From Sphingomonas sp. 67-36 (GTDB lineage Bacteria > Pseudomonadota > Alphaproteobacteria > Sphingomonadales > Sphingomonadaceae), in NCBI GenBank assembly GCA_001897375.1, contig MKSU01000008.1, positions 1-64,000 of the forward strand: 64,000 bases of DNA, in the 5' to 3' direction. The notes under the pieces were generated by a model. It did not search any database. It was given only the letters and a program-made list of their open reading frames with translations, and was not told where the DNA came from. Made by a program: the position numbers and the translations under genes. Positions 52,895 to 61,391 of the stretch are shown one piece after another (the stretch's first letter is position 1; each line of letters begins with the position of its first letter).

Positions 52895-53665
52895 ATGGCC
52901 AGCGCGCCGCAGCAGCTTCCGCTTTTCTACAACGGCCTGGAGCCGCTTTCGAGCGAGCTGCACGCCAATTATCGCATCCGGCCAATCAACGCCGCGCCGT
53001 TCCTCCGCAACCAGCATGCGATCCCGGTGACGGTCGAGGAATTCCCGCTGGTCCAGCGCTTCATGCCGATCGTGTTCAGCGCGGGCGATGATGCGGTGCC
53101 GATCGCGCTGATGGGGCTGAACGAGGGCCTCAACGTGTTCGTCGATGCGGACGGCAAGGTGACGGAGGAGAATTTCTACGTCCCGGCCTATATCCGCCGC
53201 TATCCCTTCATGCTCGCCCGCCTGCGCCCCGACGCGCAGGAACTGTCGCTGTGCTTCGATCCGACCGCCGACACGCTCGGCGCGTTCGACGAGGGCGATG
53301 CGCTGTTCGACGGCTCGGAGCCGACCGAGCTGACGCGCAACATCCTGTCGTTCAACGAATCGTTCGAGCAGGCCGGCGCGCGCACCGCCGCCTTCATCCA
53401 GGAGCTTCGCGAGATGGAGCTGCTGATGGAGGGCGAGGTCTCGATCCAGCACGAGGGCTATGAGCAGCCCTTCGTCTATCGCGGCTTCCAGATGGTCAAC
53501 GAGGAGAAGCTGATGGACCTGCGCGGCGACCAGCTTCGCAAGATGTCCAAGTCCGGCATGTTGCCGCTGATCTACGCCCATCTCTTCTCGCTGGCGATGA
53601 TGCGCGATATCTTCGCGCGTCAGGTTCGTCTGGGCTTCCTGCCGCAGCCGGGCCAGATGGCTTGA
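52895..53665 (+). CDS. SapC family protein
   Basis: A 256-residue protein of the SapC family. LPLFYNGLEPLSSELHANYR and RRYPFMLARLRPD mark the domain. GEVSIQHEGYEQP and GFQMVNEEKLMDLRG follow. SapC-like genes occur in alphaproteobacteria, often beside TonB or S-layer genes. The biochemical role is unclear. Two ATGs occur side by side; the second (52895) has better spacing to GGAGAG. Confidence 0.85.
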   Translation: MASAPQQLPLFYNGLEPLSSELHANYRIRPINAAPFLRNQHAIPVTVEEFPLVQRFMPIVFSAGDDAVPIALMGLNEGLNVFVDADGKVTEENFYVPAYIRRYPFMLARLRPDAQELSLCFDPTADTLGAFDEGDALFDGSEPTELTRNILSFNESFEQAGARTAAFIQELREMELLMEGEVSIQHEGYEQPFVYRGFQMVNEEKLMDLRGDQLRKMSKSGMLPLIYAHLFSLAMMRDIFARQVRLGFLPQPGQMA

Positions 53666-53682
53666 CGGGAGAAGACGACGCG

Positions 53683-54228
53683 ATGACCAGGCCAATGATC
53701 GGCGCCCGCTATTCCGCAGTTGCGATCGCGCTGCACTGGACCATCGCGTTGTTCGTCATCATCAATCTGGTCGTCGGCATCGGCCATGACGCGGTGCCGG
53801 CGCTGCGCGCGTGGATGCCGGCGCACAAGTCGATCGGCATCACCGTGCTGGTGCTGACGCTGGCCCGACTCGCGTGGCGGCTGGGGCATCGCGCCCCGCC
53901 GCTTCCGGCGGAGGTGAAGGGGTGGGAGCGCGGCGCGGCGCATGCCGTCCACGGCCTGTTCTACGTCGTGCTGATCCTGCTCCCGCTGTCGGGCTGGGCG
54001 ATGGTCTCCTCACCCGATCGCAAGAAGCCGCTCGACTGGTTCGGGGTGTTCGACGTTCCGTTCCTCTCCGTCTCCCGCGAAACCGCACATTTTGGCGGCG
54101 GGGCGCATGGGCTGCTCGGCTGGCTGATGTTCGCGCTGGTCCTGATCCATATCGCAGGTGCCCTGCGCCACCAGTTCCTGCTGCGCGACAATCTCGTTGC
54201 GCGCATGCTGCCGGGAAGCGCGCGATAA
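53683..54228 (+). CDS. Cytochrome b561 family protein
   Basis: A 181-residue membrane protein with four helices. Histidines in ALHWTIALF, PAHKSIG, AHAVHGLF and LIHIAGALRH fit the pairs that hold two b haems. Cytochrome b561 proteins pass electrons across the inner membrane, for example from quinol. ATG 53683 has GGGAGAAG upstream. It follows sapC closely and is the last gene before an sRNA gene. Confidence 0.87.
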   Translation: MTRPMIGARYSAVAIALHWTIALFVIINLVVGIGHDAVPALRAWMPAHKSIGITVLVLTLARLAWRLGHRAPPLPAEVKGWERGAAHAVHGLFYVVLILLPLSGWAMVSSPDRKKPLDWFGVFDVPFLSVSRETAHFGGGAHGLLGWLMFALVLIHIAGALRHQFLLRDNLVARMLPGSAR

Positions 54229-54286
54229 AATCGACGGGTCGTTATTGACCCACTTGAAACCATTCGCGCCTGTTCTATGTTGTTGA

Positions 54287-54392
54287 AGTACGGCGGCGTG
54301 TCCCCCCTTTCGCGACGTCGTACGGCACGCCTCTGGCGTGTCTCCTCCCTGAACCTTGGCCACCTCGTGCGCATGCACGAGGTGGTTTTTTT
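54287..54392 (+). ncRNA. Small regulatory RNA with anti-SD CUCCUCCC motif
   Basis: A promoter-like TTGAAA (54254-54259) and TATGTT (54276-54281, 16-nt spacing) lead into a roughly 105-nt transcript with three hairpins. Stem 1 is GTACGGCG with CGTCGTAC (54288-54295 and 54316-54323). Its loop carries a C-run. Stem 2 is CACGCC with GGCGTG around TCT (54326-54340). A single-stranded TCTCCTCCCTGAAC follows, then the terminator. No ORF explains this pattern. It recalls the alphaproteobacterial suhB/mmgR type sRNAs, from memory; an anti-SD action is inferred. Confidence 0.75.
54360..54392 (+). terminator. Strong intrinsic terminator of the sRNA
   Basis: CCACCTCGTG (54360-54369) and CACGAGGTGG (54376-54385) pair over 10 bp around a 6-nt loop, followed by seven T (54386-54392). 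Its symmetry may also help end the opposite hutG-like gene, which stops at 54399. Confidence 0.9.
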
Positions 54393-54398
54393 ATATGC

Positions 54399-55232
54399 TC
54401 ATTCCGCAGCGAGCGCGGAGGGCAGAGCGAGCGCCTCGTCGGCCAGCGCATCGATCGTCGCGCGTACCAACGCCACCGTCGTGTCGAAACCCGTGCCCGG
54501 TTGGTCGAGCAAGCGATCGAGATAAAGTGAGCGGTCCAGTTCCAGTTGGATCGCATGGACTTGCGCGGCGGGGTTCCCATGCCGCTCGAGGATATGCCCC
54601 CCAGCATAAGGCGTATTGCGGATATGGCGCAGACCGGCGGCTTCCGCTTCCATCTCCGCGCGCCGTACGAACCGCGTCGCGCATGAGCGGCCGAAGCGGT
54701 CGCCGGTGACGATGCGCGCCTCGCTCCCGGCGATCGGCGGCATCGAATGCAGGTCGAGCAACACCGCGCAGCCGAATCGCGCGCGGGTCCGTTCGAGCAG
54801 ATCGGCGAGCGCGGCGTGATAGGGGCGGTGGTCGGCCGCTATCCGCGCGACGATCTCCGCGCCGGAAAAGCGCCGCCGCCACAATTCGCCGGTGCGGCCC
54901 GTCCGGCGCGGCACGATGCCCAGCCCGCCGCGCACCTTGGCGGTCGGCGGCCTGTCGGCGGCGTCGTCGTCGACGGCGGGGTCGCGCTCATGCTCGCCGC
55001 GGTTGAGGTCGATCCACGCGCGGCCGAGCCGCTGGACGATCAGCGTCTCGCATCCGCGCGCGGCCAGCGCGATCGTGTCGACATGGCGATCCTCCAGCGA
55101 GGCGAGCAGCTCCGTCGGCACCCGCAGGTTGGCACGCAGCGCCAGCGGATACTCGCGCCCCCCATGGGGGACGGACAGCACTACGGGGCTTTCCGGAATC
55201 TCCGGGCCGAGGATGTCGAACGATCGCGTCAT
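54399..55232 (-). CDS. N-formylglutamate amidohydrolase family protein
   Basis: A 277-residue protein. LSVPHGGREYPL near the start and VLLDLHSMPPIAGSEA hold the conserved His and Asp residues of the family. The activity releases glutamate from N-formylglutamate in histidine breakdown, but many members lie outside hut operons, as here. It is divergent from cpdR, about 130 nt away. Confidence 0.85.
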   Translation of the reverse strand: MTRSFDILGPEIPESPVVLSVPHGGREYPLALRANLRVPTELLASLEDRHVDTIALAARGCETLIVQRLGRAWIDLNRGEHERDPAVDDDAADRPPTAKVRGGLGIVPRRTGRTGELWRRRFSGAEIVARIAADHRPYHAALADLLERTRARFGCAVLLDLHSMPPIAGSEARIVTGDRFGRSCATRFVRRAEMEAEAAGLRHIRNTPYAGGHILERHGNPAAQVHAIQLELDRSLYLDRLLDQPGTGFDTTVALVRATIDALADEALALPSALAAE

Positions 55233-55363
55233 CGGCGCGCGAACCTATGGGAGGTTGCGACCCGTCGCAACTGGCCCTCGCGCGGATGGAAATTCTTAAT
55301 GGGTTGGCGCATAATGCGCGCGCCGCGCGAGGCATGGCCAGAGCTGAGGACCGACAACCCCAA

Positions 55364-55741
55364 ATGATCAGAATCCTGCTGGCCGAAGACGATCAGGTGA
55401 TGCGCGAATATCTTACCCGAGCGCTGGAGCGTTCGGGCTATGCGGTGACGGCGGTTGATCGCGGCACGGCGGCGTTGCCGCTGATCGAGGCGGAGCGATT
55501 CGATCTGCTGCTCACCGATATCGTGATGCCCGAGATGGACGGGATCGAACTGGCGCAGAAGGCGGCGGACATCGCGCCGGACATGCGCGTGATGTTCATC
55601 ACCGGCTTCGCCGCCGTCACGTTGAAGGCCGGCAAGGCCATGCCGCAGGCGCGCGTCCTGTCGAAGCCTTTCCACCTGCGCGATCTGGTGCTGGAGGTCG
55701 ATCGCATGTTCGAGGCGGACAATGTGAGCGGCCTCAACTAA
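55364..55741 (+). CDS. cpdR: Cell-cycle response regulator CpdR
   Basis: A 125-residue single receiver domain. ILLAEDDQVMREYLTRAL has the acidic pocket, LLLTDIVMPEMDGIELA the phospho-acceptor Asp, FITGFAAVTL the Thr switch and VLSKPFHLRDLVLEVDRM the Lys and family-specific end. CpdR in Caulobacter controls ClpXP-driven proteolysis of CtrA after phosphorelay input. ATG 55364 fits the family start. It is followed by tRNA-Val. Confidence 0.88.
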   Translation: MIRILLAEDDQVMREYLTRALERSGYAVTAVDRGTAALPLIEAERFDLLLTDIVMPEMDGIELAQKAADIAPDMRVMFITGFAAVTLKAGKAMPQARVLSKPFHLRDLVLEVDRMFEADNVSGLN

Positions 55742-55797
55742 ATGTGAAACGGATGCTTGCGCGGGCCAAACCTCCCCGCTAAAGGCGCCACTCCCGT

Positions 55798-55872
55798 GGG
55801 CGTGTAGCTCAGTGGTAGAGCACTGTGTTGACATCGCAGGGGTCGCAAGTTCAATCCTTGCCACGCCCACCA
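55798..55872 (+). tRNA. tRNA-Val (anticodon GAC)
   Basis: The cloverleaf folds fully. Acceptor GGGCGTG (55798-55804) pairs with CACGCCC (55862-55868). The D-arm is TAGCTCAGTGGTAGAGC. The anticodon stem CTGTG/CGCAG encloses a 7-nt loop with anticodon GAC. The T-arm GCAAG/CTTGC encloses TTCAATC. CCA is encoded at 55870-55872. A terminator follows. This is a single-copy tRNA in the window. Confidence 0.95.
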
Positions 55873-55874
55873 TT

Positions 55875-55912
55875 AAAAGCCCCGTCGCCCCAGTGGGATG
55901 GCGGGGCTTTTA
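55875..55912 (+). terminator. Rho-independent terminator of tRNA-Val
   Basis: AAAAGCCCCG (55875-55884) pairs with CGGGGCTTTT (55902-55911) with a partly paired internal loop. The T-run and following TATG complete it. It ends the tRNA transcript. Confidence 0.85.
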
Positions 55913-56404
55913 TGTTTTGCGGCCGTTTTGCTTCACGGAAAGCTTGGCGCTGTGCCGCAGCATTAACTTAGGGCCTGCTGGACTCGACGGGAGTTGCGGG
56001 CTGGGCCTAGTTGGCGGGCACGCGGAGTCACCGCGTCGAATCGGCCCCAGATCGACGGAAACCATGATCTGCACTAGCTTGGGCACAGCGCCTGGCTTCG
56101 TCCCCGGCCAGCTAGGCGATCTTGTCGATCTCGACGGATCGACCAACTTCGTGGCGGATCGGTCTCCCGCAGTCATCTATCGTGACGGAACGGTTTTCGC
56201 AGGCGCCGACGTGTGGGGGTGTGAGCGGATAAAGGAATACCGGAAGTGGGCAGCGTGCCGCCCGACCGTTACTGACGACGTCGCACCCGCAGATTCCAAA
56301 CCTGCATTGCCTCAATGTCTCATCTTGTAAAATAGATGGCGCAATAGATAAATCATTTGCGCTCCAACTCGAATAGGTTCGCTTCGTAAAGCACGGAGAG
56401 GACG
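55913..56404 (+). other. Gene-free stretch downstream of tRNA-Val
   Basis: About 490 bp with no convincing gene. The composition is a little richer in A+T than neighbouring coding DNA. One open frame from about 56065 to 56330 has no recognised motif or ribosome-binding site. The last 60 bp before 56405 are AT-rich (AAAATAGATGGCGCAATAG and on) and may hold the promoter of the CMD-BKACE genes. No copy of the tRNA 3' end was found that would mark an attachment site. Confidence 0.45.
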
Positions 56405-56788
56405 ATGGCGGATACGCCGATCAGCGATATGGCGCGTGCCAACGGCGTCTGGAACGACGCGTGGAACGATGCGGCGGCGCTCGATCCCGAGTGGGTGGAG
56501 AGCTTCCTGGCGATGGGCACTTTGCCCATCCGCCGCGGGGTGCTCGAACCCAAGGTTTATGAGTTGATCGCCATCGCGGTCGATGCGGCGTGTACGCACA
56601 TGTACGCGCCAGGCACGCGGCGACACATCGCCAAGGCGCTAGAGCTGGGCGCGACGCCCCAGGAGATCATGGCGGTGCTACAGGGCGTCGCCGTGCTCGG
56701 CATCCACTCGGTTGCGCTCGGCGTCCCCATGCTCGTCGAAGAAATGAACCGGCGCGGCTTGCCCGTGCCCGCAAAAGAAGGAGCCTGA
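56405..56788 (+). CDS. Carboxymuconolactone decarboxylase (AhpD-like) family protein
   Basis: A 127-residue all-helical protein of the CMD family. ACTHMYAPGTRRHIAKALELGAT matches the family's core in this subgroup; only one cysteine is present, so the AhpD CXXC redox pair is absent. It is encoded 1 nt before a BKACE gene. It may act on a small organic acid or as a partner protein. GGAGAGGACG precedes the ATG. Confidence 0.85.
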   Translation: MADTPISDMARANGVWNDAWNDAAALDPEWVESFLAMGTLPIRRGVLEPKVYELIAIAVDAACTHMYAPGTRRHIAKALELGATPQEIMAVLQGVAVLGIHSVALGVPMLVEEMNRRGLPVPAKEGA

Positions 56789-56789
56789 C

Positions 56790-57848
56790 ATGCACTTCCT
56801 TGACGACAGCCTGCTGCCCGAAAACCAGGAGAAGCTGGTGATTCAGGTCGCTCCCTATGGCCCGCAATGGCTGCCGGGCGATTTCCCCGAGGACATCCCG
56901 GTCTCGATGGCGGATCAGGTCCAGAAGGCGGTCGATTGCTATAATGCCGGCGCCTCGGTGCTCCACCTTCATTGCCGCGAGGCGGATGGCCAAGGCTCGA
57001 AGCGCCTCTCGATGTTCAACGAGATGATCGCGCGCATCCGCGATGCCTGCCCCAAGATGGTGATCCAGGTCGGCGGTTCGATCTCCTTCGCGCCCGAGGG
57101 CGAAGGCGAGAAGGCCAAGTGGCTCGACTATGACACGCGGCACATGCTGGCCGATCTCGATCCGCGCCCGGATCAGGTGACGATCGCGATCAACACCGGC
57201 CAGATGAACATCATGGAACTGATGCTCGACGGCGATATCGACGGGACGTGTCTGACCAACCCGGCCTATGCGCTCGCCTATCGCGATCTGGTGAGCGAGG
57301 CGGGGCCGGCATTCTATCTCGAGCACCTCAAGCGGCTGCGCACGTCGGGCATCCAGCCGCACTTCATGCTGGCGAACATCACCCAGCTCGAGACGGTCGA
57401 GCGGCTGATCCGCAAGGGCGCATATCAGGGGCCGCTGATCCTGAACTATGTCGCGATCGGCGGGGGGGCGTCGGGCACGCATCCGGCCGACCTGATCGAG
57501 TTCGTCCGCCGCACGCCGGACGGCGCGGTGCTGACGATCGAATCGATCATGCGCAACGTGCTGCCGTTCAACACGATCGCGATCGCGCTGGGCCTGCATG
57601 TTCGTGTCGGGATCGAGGACAATATCTGGGGCCGCAAGGGCCAGCGCATGACCTCGGTCCAGCAGATCGAGCAGGTGGTGAGGATCGCCAATGAACTGGG
57701 GCGCGCCGTGGCCGACGGCGACGAGGCGCGCCGTATCTATCAGATCGGCGACTGGTACCAGAGCACCGACGAGACGCTGCGCAAACTCGGCCTGCCGCCT
57801 AACCGCGAAGTTGGACAGCGCGGCGTGTCGGTGCGGGAATACGCATGA
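56790..57848 (+). CDS. Beta-keto acid cleavage enzyme (BKACE, DUF849)
   Basis: A 352-residue TIM-barrel protein. LHLHCREADG carries the zinc-binding His-X-His, with other family blocks in QVGGSISF and the C-terminal RVGIEDNIWG. BKACE enzymes condense a beta-keto acid with acetyl-CoA to form acetoacetate and a new CoA ester, as in lysine or carnitine breakdown. The substrate here is unknown. The stop overlaps a truncated SDR start. Confidence 0.87.
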   Translation: MHFLDDSLLPENQEKLVIQVAPYGPQWLPGDFPEDIPVSMADQVQKAVDCYNAGASVLHLHCREADGQGSKRLSMFNEMIARIRDACPKMVIQVGGSISFAPEGEGEKAKWLDYDTRHMLADLDPRPDQVTIAINTGQMNIMELMLDGDIDGTCLTNPAYALAYRDLVSEAGPAFYLEHLKRLRTSGIQPHFMLANITQLETVERLIRKGAYQGPLILNYVAIGGGASGTHPADLIEFVRRTPDGAVLTIESIMRNVLPFNTIAIALGLHVRVGIEDNIWGRKGQRMTSVQQIEQVVRIANELGRAVADGDEARRIYQIGDWYQSTDETLRKLGLPPNREVGQRGVSVREYA

Positions 57849-57949
57849 GGGGCGTGGAAGGTCGCGTTTGCGTCGTCACCGGCGCAGCGCGCGGCCTCGG
57901 CCGGGCAATAGGGGAGGCGCTCGCCGCGGGCGGCGGGCCTGACACGTGA
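57845..57949 (+). pseudogene. Truncated short-chain dehydrogenase (N-terminal stub)
   Basis: An ATG overlapping the BKACE stop (ATGA) opens a 34-codon frame. It has the Rossmann start RVCVVTGAARGLGRAIGEAL, then breaks off into GGGPDT and a stop. The remaining about 210 residues of an SDR are missing; the convergent AraC gene ends 23 nt later. This shows a deletion of the third gene of the CMD-BKACE-SDR operon. The protein is non-functional as an enzyme. Confidence 0.75.
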
Positions 57950-57971
57950 CCAGGCTTGTGCTCGTCGGCGT

Positions 57972-58985
57972 CTAAGGCCGCACCCCATGTTGCCGCCGCC
58001 ATTGACGCGGCGGCATATCGAACTTGCGCAGGAACCAGGTGCTGAAGGCGCTCTGCGATGAAAAGCCAAGCAGGTCGGCGATTTCCGATAGGGGGCGATC
58101 TCCTCCCTCCAGATGCCGGCGGGCGATCTCCGTCCGGGTCTGGTCGAGGAGGGCGAGGAAGGTCGTGCCTTCCGCCTCGAGCGCGCGTGTCAGCGTGCGG
58201 CGCGAGACGCCGAGTTGGGTCGCGATGAAGCTGGCGGTGCATCGCCTGTTCGACAGCAGGGTTTCGAGCAGTCGCCGGACGCGCTCGGCCGCCGGCGCCC
58301 CGTGCCCCGGATCGGACATCCGCAGGAACTGCGACGCATAAGGGCGCAGCCCGGCCTCGGCTATCGGATTGGGCTGATCGAGCACGCTGGTCTTGACCAC
58401 GATGCCGTCGAACTCGGCGTCGAACGTCAGGCTCTGGCCGAAAACCTCCCGGTATTTCGAAATATCGGCGGGCTGGGGCCGCGACAGGCAGATTTGCTCG
58501 GCCCTGCACAGCGGCCCGGCGAAATTCACCAGGATGCGATATTGCATGGCGACGGCGATGTCGTTCGCCTGCGTCTTCGTTCCGGCCACGACGATGTCGC
58601 AGCGCAGCACCGCGATGTCGTCATAGATCTCCTGCGTGACGACCAGCGCGTCATTGTGCAGCGGGAGGTATTTGGCGATGGCGCGGATGGCGTCCCCGAC
58701 GGTCGGCTCGTCGCGCGCCAGCAGACTGATCGGCCCAAGGTTCGAGAAGCCACGCAATTCGCTCAGCCGCAGCCCGAAATCCGGGCAGCCGCAAGTCAGC
58801 GCGGCGAGTTCCAACGCGAGATTGACCGACGTCACCGCCACCCGCCGGTCTGGCTGGGATTCGATCGAGGACGGCAACCCCGCCTGGCGCAAAATAACGC
58901 CTGCGTCGACGCCGTAGCTCCGGCACAAGGCGGTCATGCCAGTCAGGGAGGCCGCGCGGACAGTCAGGCGCGATGCATGGCTCAT
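57972..58985 (-). CDS. AraC-family transcriptional regulator with arabinose-binding-type N-domain
   Basis: A 337-residue protein. The N-terminal about 190 residues fit the Arabinose_bd sensor domain of catabolic AraC proteins. The C-terminal HTH has ATQLGVSRRTLTRALEAEG and the signature LSEIADLLGFSSQSAFSTWF. It probably controlled the CMD-BKACE operon. It is convergent with the truncated SDR. The region before its start is AT-rich. Confidence 0.85.
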   Translation of the reverse strand: MSHASRLTVRAASLTGMTALCRSYGVDAGVILRQAGLPSSIESQPDRRVAVTSVNLALELAALTCGCPDFGLRLSELRGFSNLGPISLLARDEPTVGDAIRAIAKYLPLHNDALVVTQEIYDDIAVLRCDIVVAGTKTQANDIAVAMQYRILVNFAGPLCRAEQICLSRPQPADISKYREVFGQSLTFDAEFDGIVVKTSVLDQPNPIAEAGLRPYASQFLRMSDPGHGAPAAERVRRLLETLLSNRRCTASFIATQLGVSRRTLTRALEAEGTTFLALLDQTRTEIARRHLEGGDRPLSEIADLLGFSSQSAFSTWFLRKFDMPPRQWRRQHGVRP

Positions 58986-59230
58986 ATTGTAAAGTCAATA
59001 GCTCAAATAGTAAAATATCGCCAGTTCGCTTCTGATACCGCTCCGCGCGACAGGCTGGAACGACAATAGACAATGACGCTCCGATGACGGTCGGCACGAC
59101 GCGCGCGAGCAGGCGCGTCGGCCGGACCGGATGACTGGTTTATCGCGCGTCGGGGAGGGGACCTAAGCGGATCGACCTGATGACGGCGACGGCGGCTTGC
59201 CAGCCCGGCGCAGGCGAGGGCCGCCGATGC

Positions 59231-59933
59231 GGCCGCTACAACCATGATTCGAAAACGATGGACGCGCGCTCGACGCTCGCGTCGTTCTTCGTGCCGTTCG
59301 ATGCTCTACGCATCCTATTCGCGCGGCTATAAATCGGGCGGGATCAACCCGCCGCTCCAGCCGATCTTCGCGGTGCCCGATACCTTCGCCCCCGAGTTCA
59401 TCGACGCGTTCGAGGTGGGCTCGAAGAACAGCTTCATGGGCGGCGCGCTGCGCCTCAATCTCACCGGCTTCTATTACAAATACAAGGGCCTGCAACTCAG
59501 CCGGATCATCGCGCGCACGTCCGTCAACGACAATCTCGATGCCAACATCTACGGCGTCGAGGCCGAGGCGGTGATCAGGCCGGTGCGCGACTTCCAGGTC
59601 AAACTCGGCTTCAGCTACCTCCATACCGAGGTGGCATCGGACAAATATCTCTCCAACCCGCGCGATCCCTCCGGCGGGCGCTCGGATGTCGTCATCATCA
59701 AGGACATCGCCAACGCCGCGATCAAACGCATTCCAGGCTATAGCCAGGTCAATGCGCAGATCCTGCTCGGCGGGCGTAACGATCGCTGGACGGCGCGTGC
59801 GTTCGTCCAGAACCTGACCAACAACAACGCGATCACCGGCATGTCCACCGCCGACGCCTCATCGGGCCTCTATGGCAACATCTTCACGCTCGAATCACGA
59901 CGCTACGGCGTGTCATTCGGGTTCAGGTTCTAA
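59231..59933 (+). pseudogene. TonB-dependent receptor remnant with an out-of-frame internal deletion
   Basis: Two pieces of one receptor meet here in different frames. A barrel-strand segment RYNHDSKTMDAR...FFVPFDA is read from 59234. The final barrel, from MLYASYSRGYKSGG at 59301 to a terminal F at 59930, is one base off. In intact receptors these motifs are normally separated by about 80 residues or more. So the 5' two-thirds and an internal part are lost. The last 210 residues could still be translated from ATG 59301, but not as a working receptor. It neighbours the AraC gene. Confidence 0.75.
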
Positions 59934-60488
59934 TCGGATAATCATGCCGGACGCGCGGCGTTGTCGCCGCGGCCCGGCGTTCTTCGTCGCCCATCGCGAT
60001 GGAAAATCGCGGCATCGCTGGCCGCCTGCCTCTCGCTGCCGCCCATAGCCGCAGCGCAGAGTATGCCCAAACTCGACATACAAGGCGAGGCGCGCTTGCG
60101 GCTGGAGGAAGATTGAGACAGCCGGACACCCGCCGGCGCCAAGCGACCCGACCGCGCCAGAGCGACGATCCGGATGAGACTCGCGGGCACGCTGGATTTG
60201 GGCGACGGCTTCAGGCTGATGGGCGATCGGATTGTTCCGGTTCGACGTCGATTCACATGACCCCGTCCGGCTTCCCGCTCATTTTGCCAACCATGGCATC
60301 GTCCGTTCGCGGGAAGGCGTTGGTGATTTAACCGAGAACCTCAATTACGGCCGCGCGGGCTATTGCGCGCTGGCATGGTGCGGCGTGGGATGAGGAACGG
60401 CGGTGGGGTTTCTGAAATAACGGTGCCGCGATATCGCGGGTGTTCCGGATTCTGCCGAAATTATTCAAAAAATTCATGTATATTCCTG
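59934..60488 (+). other. Degraded sequence with remnants of a secreted protein gene
   Basis: No intact gene. Bases 60003-60116 read as a signal-peptide-like segment (IAASLAACLSLPPIAAAQ) and then KLDIQGEARLRLEED before a stop, resembling the start of a porin or alginate-export-type outer-membrane protein. Further frames downstream carry coding-like stretches with many breaks. AT content rises near 60460-60480. This fits gene decay next to the TonB remnant. Confidence 0.4.
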
Positions 60489-60731
60489 TTACGGGTGGCC
60501 CGTGCGCGTCTCTCGCTCGGCGCGGGCTTTGGCAACGCGCTCCTGACGCTGCGCCATTTCGAGCCAAGCGGCTTCGGCGCGCAGGCATCGTTCGCGGACA
60601 TTGTTGAGGGTGGAGGCGTCGGCCTCGGTACGGCAGCGCGCGGCCTGCGCGCGGAAATCGGAAGGCTGGACCAATGGCTGTCTCCCCGGAGAGGTTGGCG
60701 GCGCCCGACGAACGGGCGCCGCACGGCACAT
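60489..60731 (-). CDS. Small conserved sphingomonad-type protein
   Basis: An 80-residue protein whose core, about residues 26-72 (ARCRTEADASTLNNVRERCL, RAEAAWLEMAQRQERV), matches a type of short helical protein I recognise from sphingomonads, of unknown function. The N-terminal 25 residues are Arg/Pro-rich and less typical, so the real start may lie further in. It follows cspA by 11 nt on the same strand and may be co-transcribed. Confidence 0.6.
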   Translation of the reverse strand: MCRAAPVRRAPPTSPGRQPLVQPSDFRAQAARCRTEADASTLNNVRERCLRAEAAWLEMAQRQERVAKARAERETRTGHP

Positions 60732-60742
60732 GGTCGCCGATC

Positions 60743-60955
60743 CTATTCCGCCGGCTCGAGATTGCACGCCGACTGGCGGCCACGCTTGTCCGCCTCCAGT
60801 TCGTAGCTGACGCGCTGGTTCTGGTTGAGGGTCTGCATGCCGGCGCGCTCGACCGCGCTGATATGGACAAAGGCGTCCGGCCCGCCGTTGTCGGCGGCGA
60901 TGAAGCCGAAACCCTTGGTGGAATCGAAGAACTTGACGGTGCCGATCTGGCTCAT
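60743..60955 (-). CDS. Cold shock protein, CspA family
   Basis: A 70-residue protein with the nucleic-acid motifs GTVKFFDSTKGFGFIAADNG (RNP1) and DAFVHISAVE (RNP2). It binds single-stranded RNA and DNA as an RNA chaperone. GAAGGAATATTCC precedes the ATG. An approximately 110-nt spacer lies upstream. The gene resembles the small CspA-type proteins that many alphaproteobacteria have in several copies. Confidence 0.93.
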   Translation of the reverse strand: MSQIGTVKFFDSTKGFGFIAADNGGPDAFVHISAVERAGMQTLNQNQRVSYELEADKRGRQSACNLEPAE

Positions 60956-61119
60956 GGAATATTCCTTCTTCTAAAGACGCGTTCCGCATGAGCGCGCCTG
61001 AGCGCTGCAAGGCAGAAAGAAGGAAGAAGGGGCCGCAAAGCACCGAAGACCGTCGATTTGCGACTGTAGCGGATGCAATGTGGGTACGCGGAAGGGAATA
61101 TGCAAGCGGCGCGATCCGT

Positions 61120-61299
61120 TCACTTCCGACGCGTCGGCCAGATCGGGCGCACGCCCCTCTTATAGACGCGACCGGGAGCGTCGCGCTTGCGCGCTCGCTG
61201 CAAAATCACGGTGGCGATCGTGGCCATGCTTCCCAAAGCAAGCGCCACGAGCACATAAGCCAAAATCAGATACGTTTCGATGATACCGGCACCCGACAT
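61120..61299 (-). CDS. Small single-pass membrane protein (candidate)
   Basis: A 59-residue frame with a clear membrane helix near residues 6-33 (ETYLILAYVLVALALGSMA and on), then a basic cytoplasmic tail rich in Arg and Lys. It follows the positive-inside rule. No good ribosome-binding site is seen before ATG 61299. I do not recognise the family. It is a plausible small membrane protein, but the coding call is tentative. Confidence 0.4.
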   Translation of the reverse strand: MSGAGIIETYLILAYVLVALALGSMATIATVILQRARKRDAPGRVYKRGVRPIWPTRRK

Positions 61300-61391
61300 G
61301 TAAGCGGGAGCGCATCGTCTCTCAGCCGCCGGCGCTTACAGTGAAGATGCCGACGATTATGCTGCTTAACATATCCTGGTCGGAATGTCCG

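Noticed and set aside
56065-56330. ORF of about 88 codons after tRNA-Val
   Set aside because: No ribosome-binding site, motif or neighbour supports it; it could be debris.
55870-60500. Integration site at the tRNA-Val 3' end
   Set aside because: No repeat of the tRNA end and no integrase gene were seen in the following DNA, so insertion at this tRNA remains unproven.
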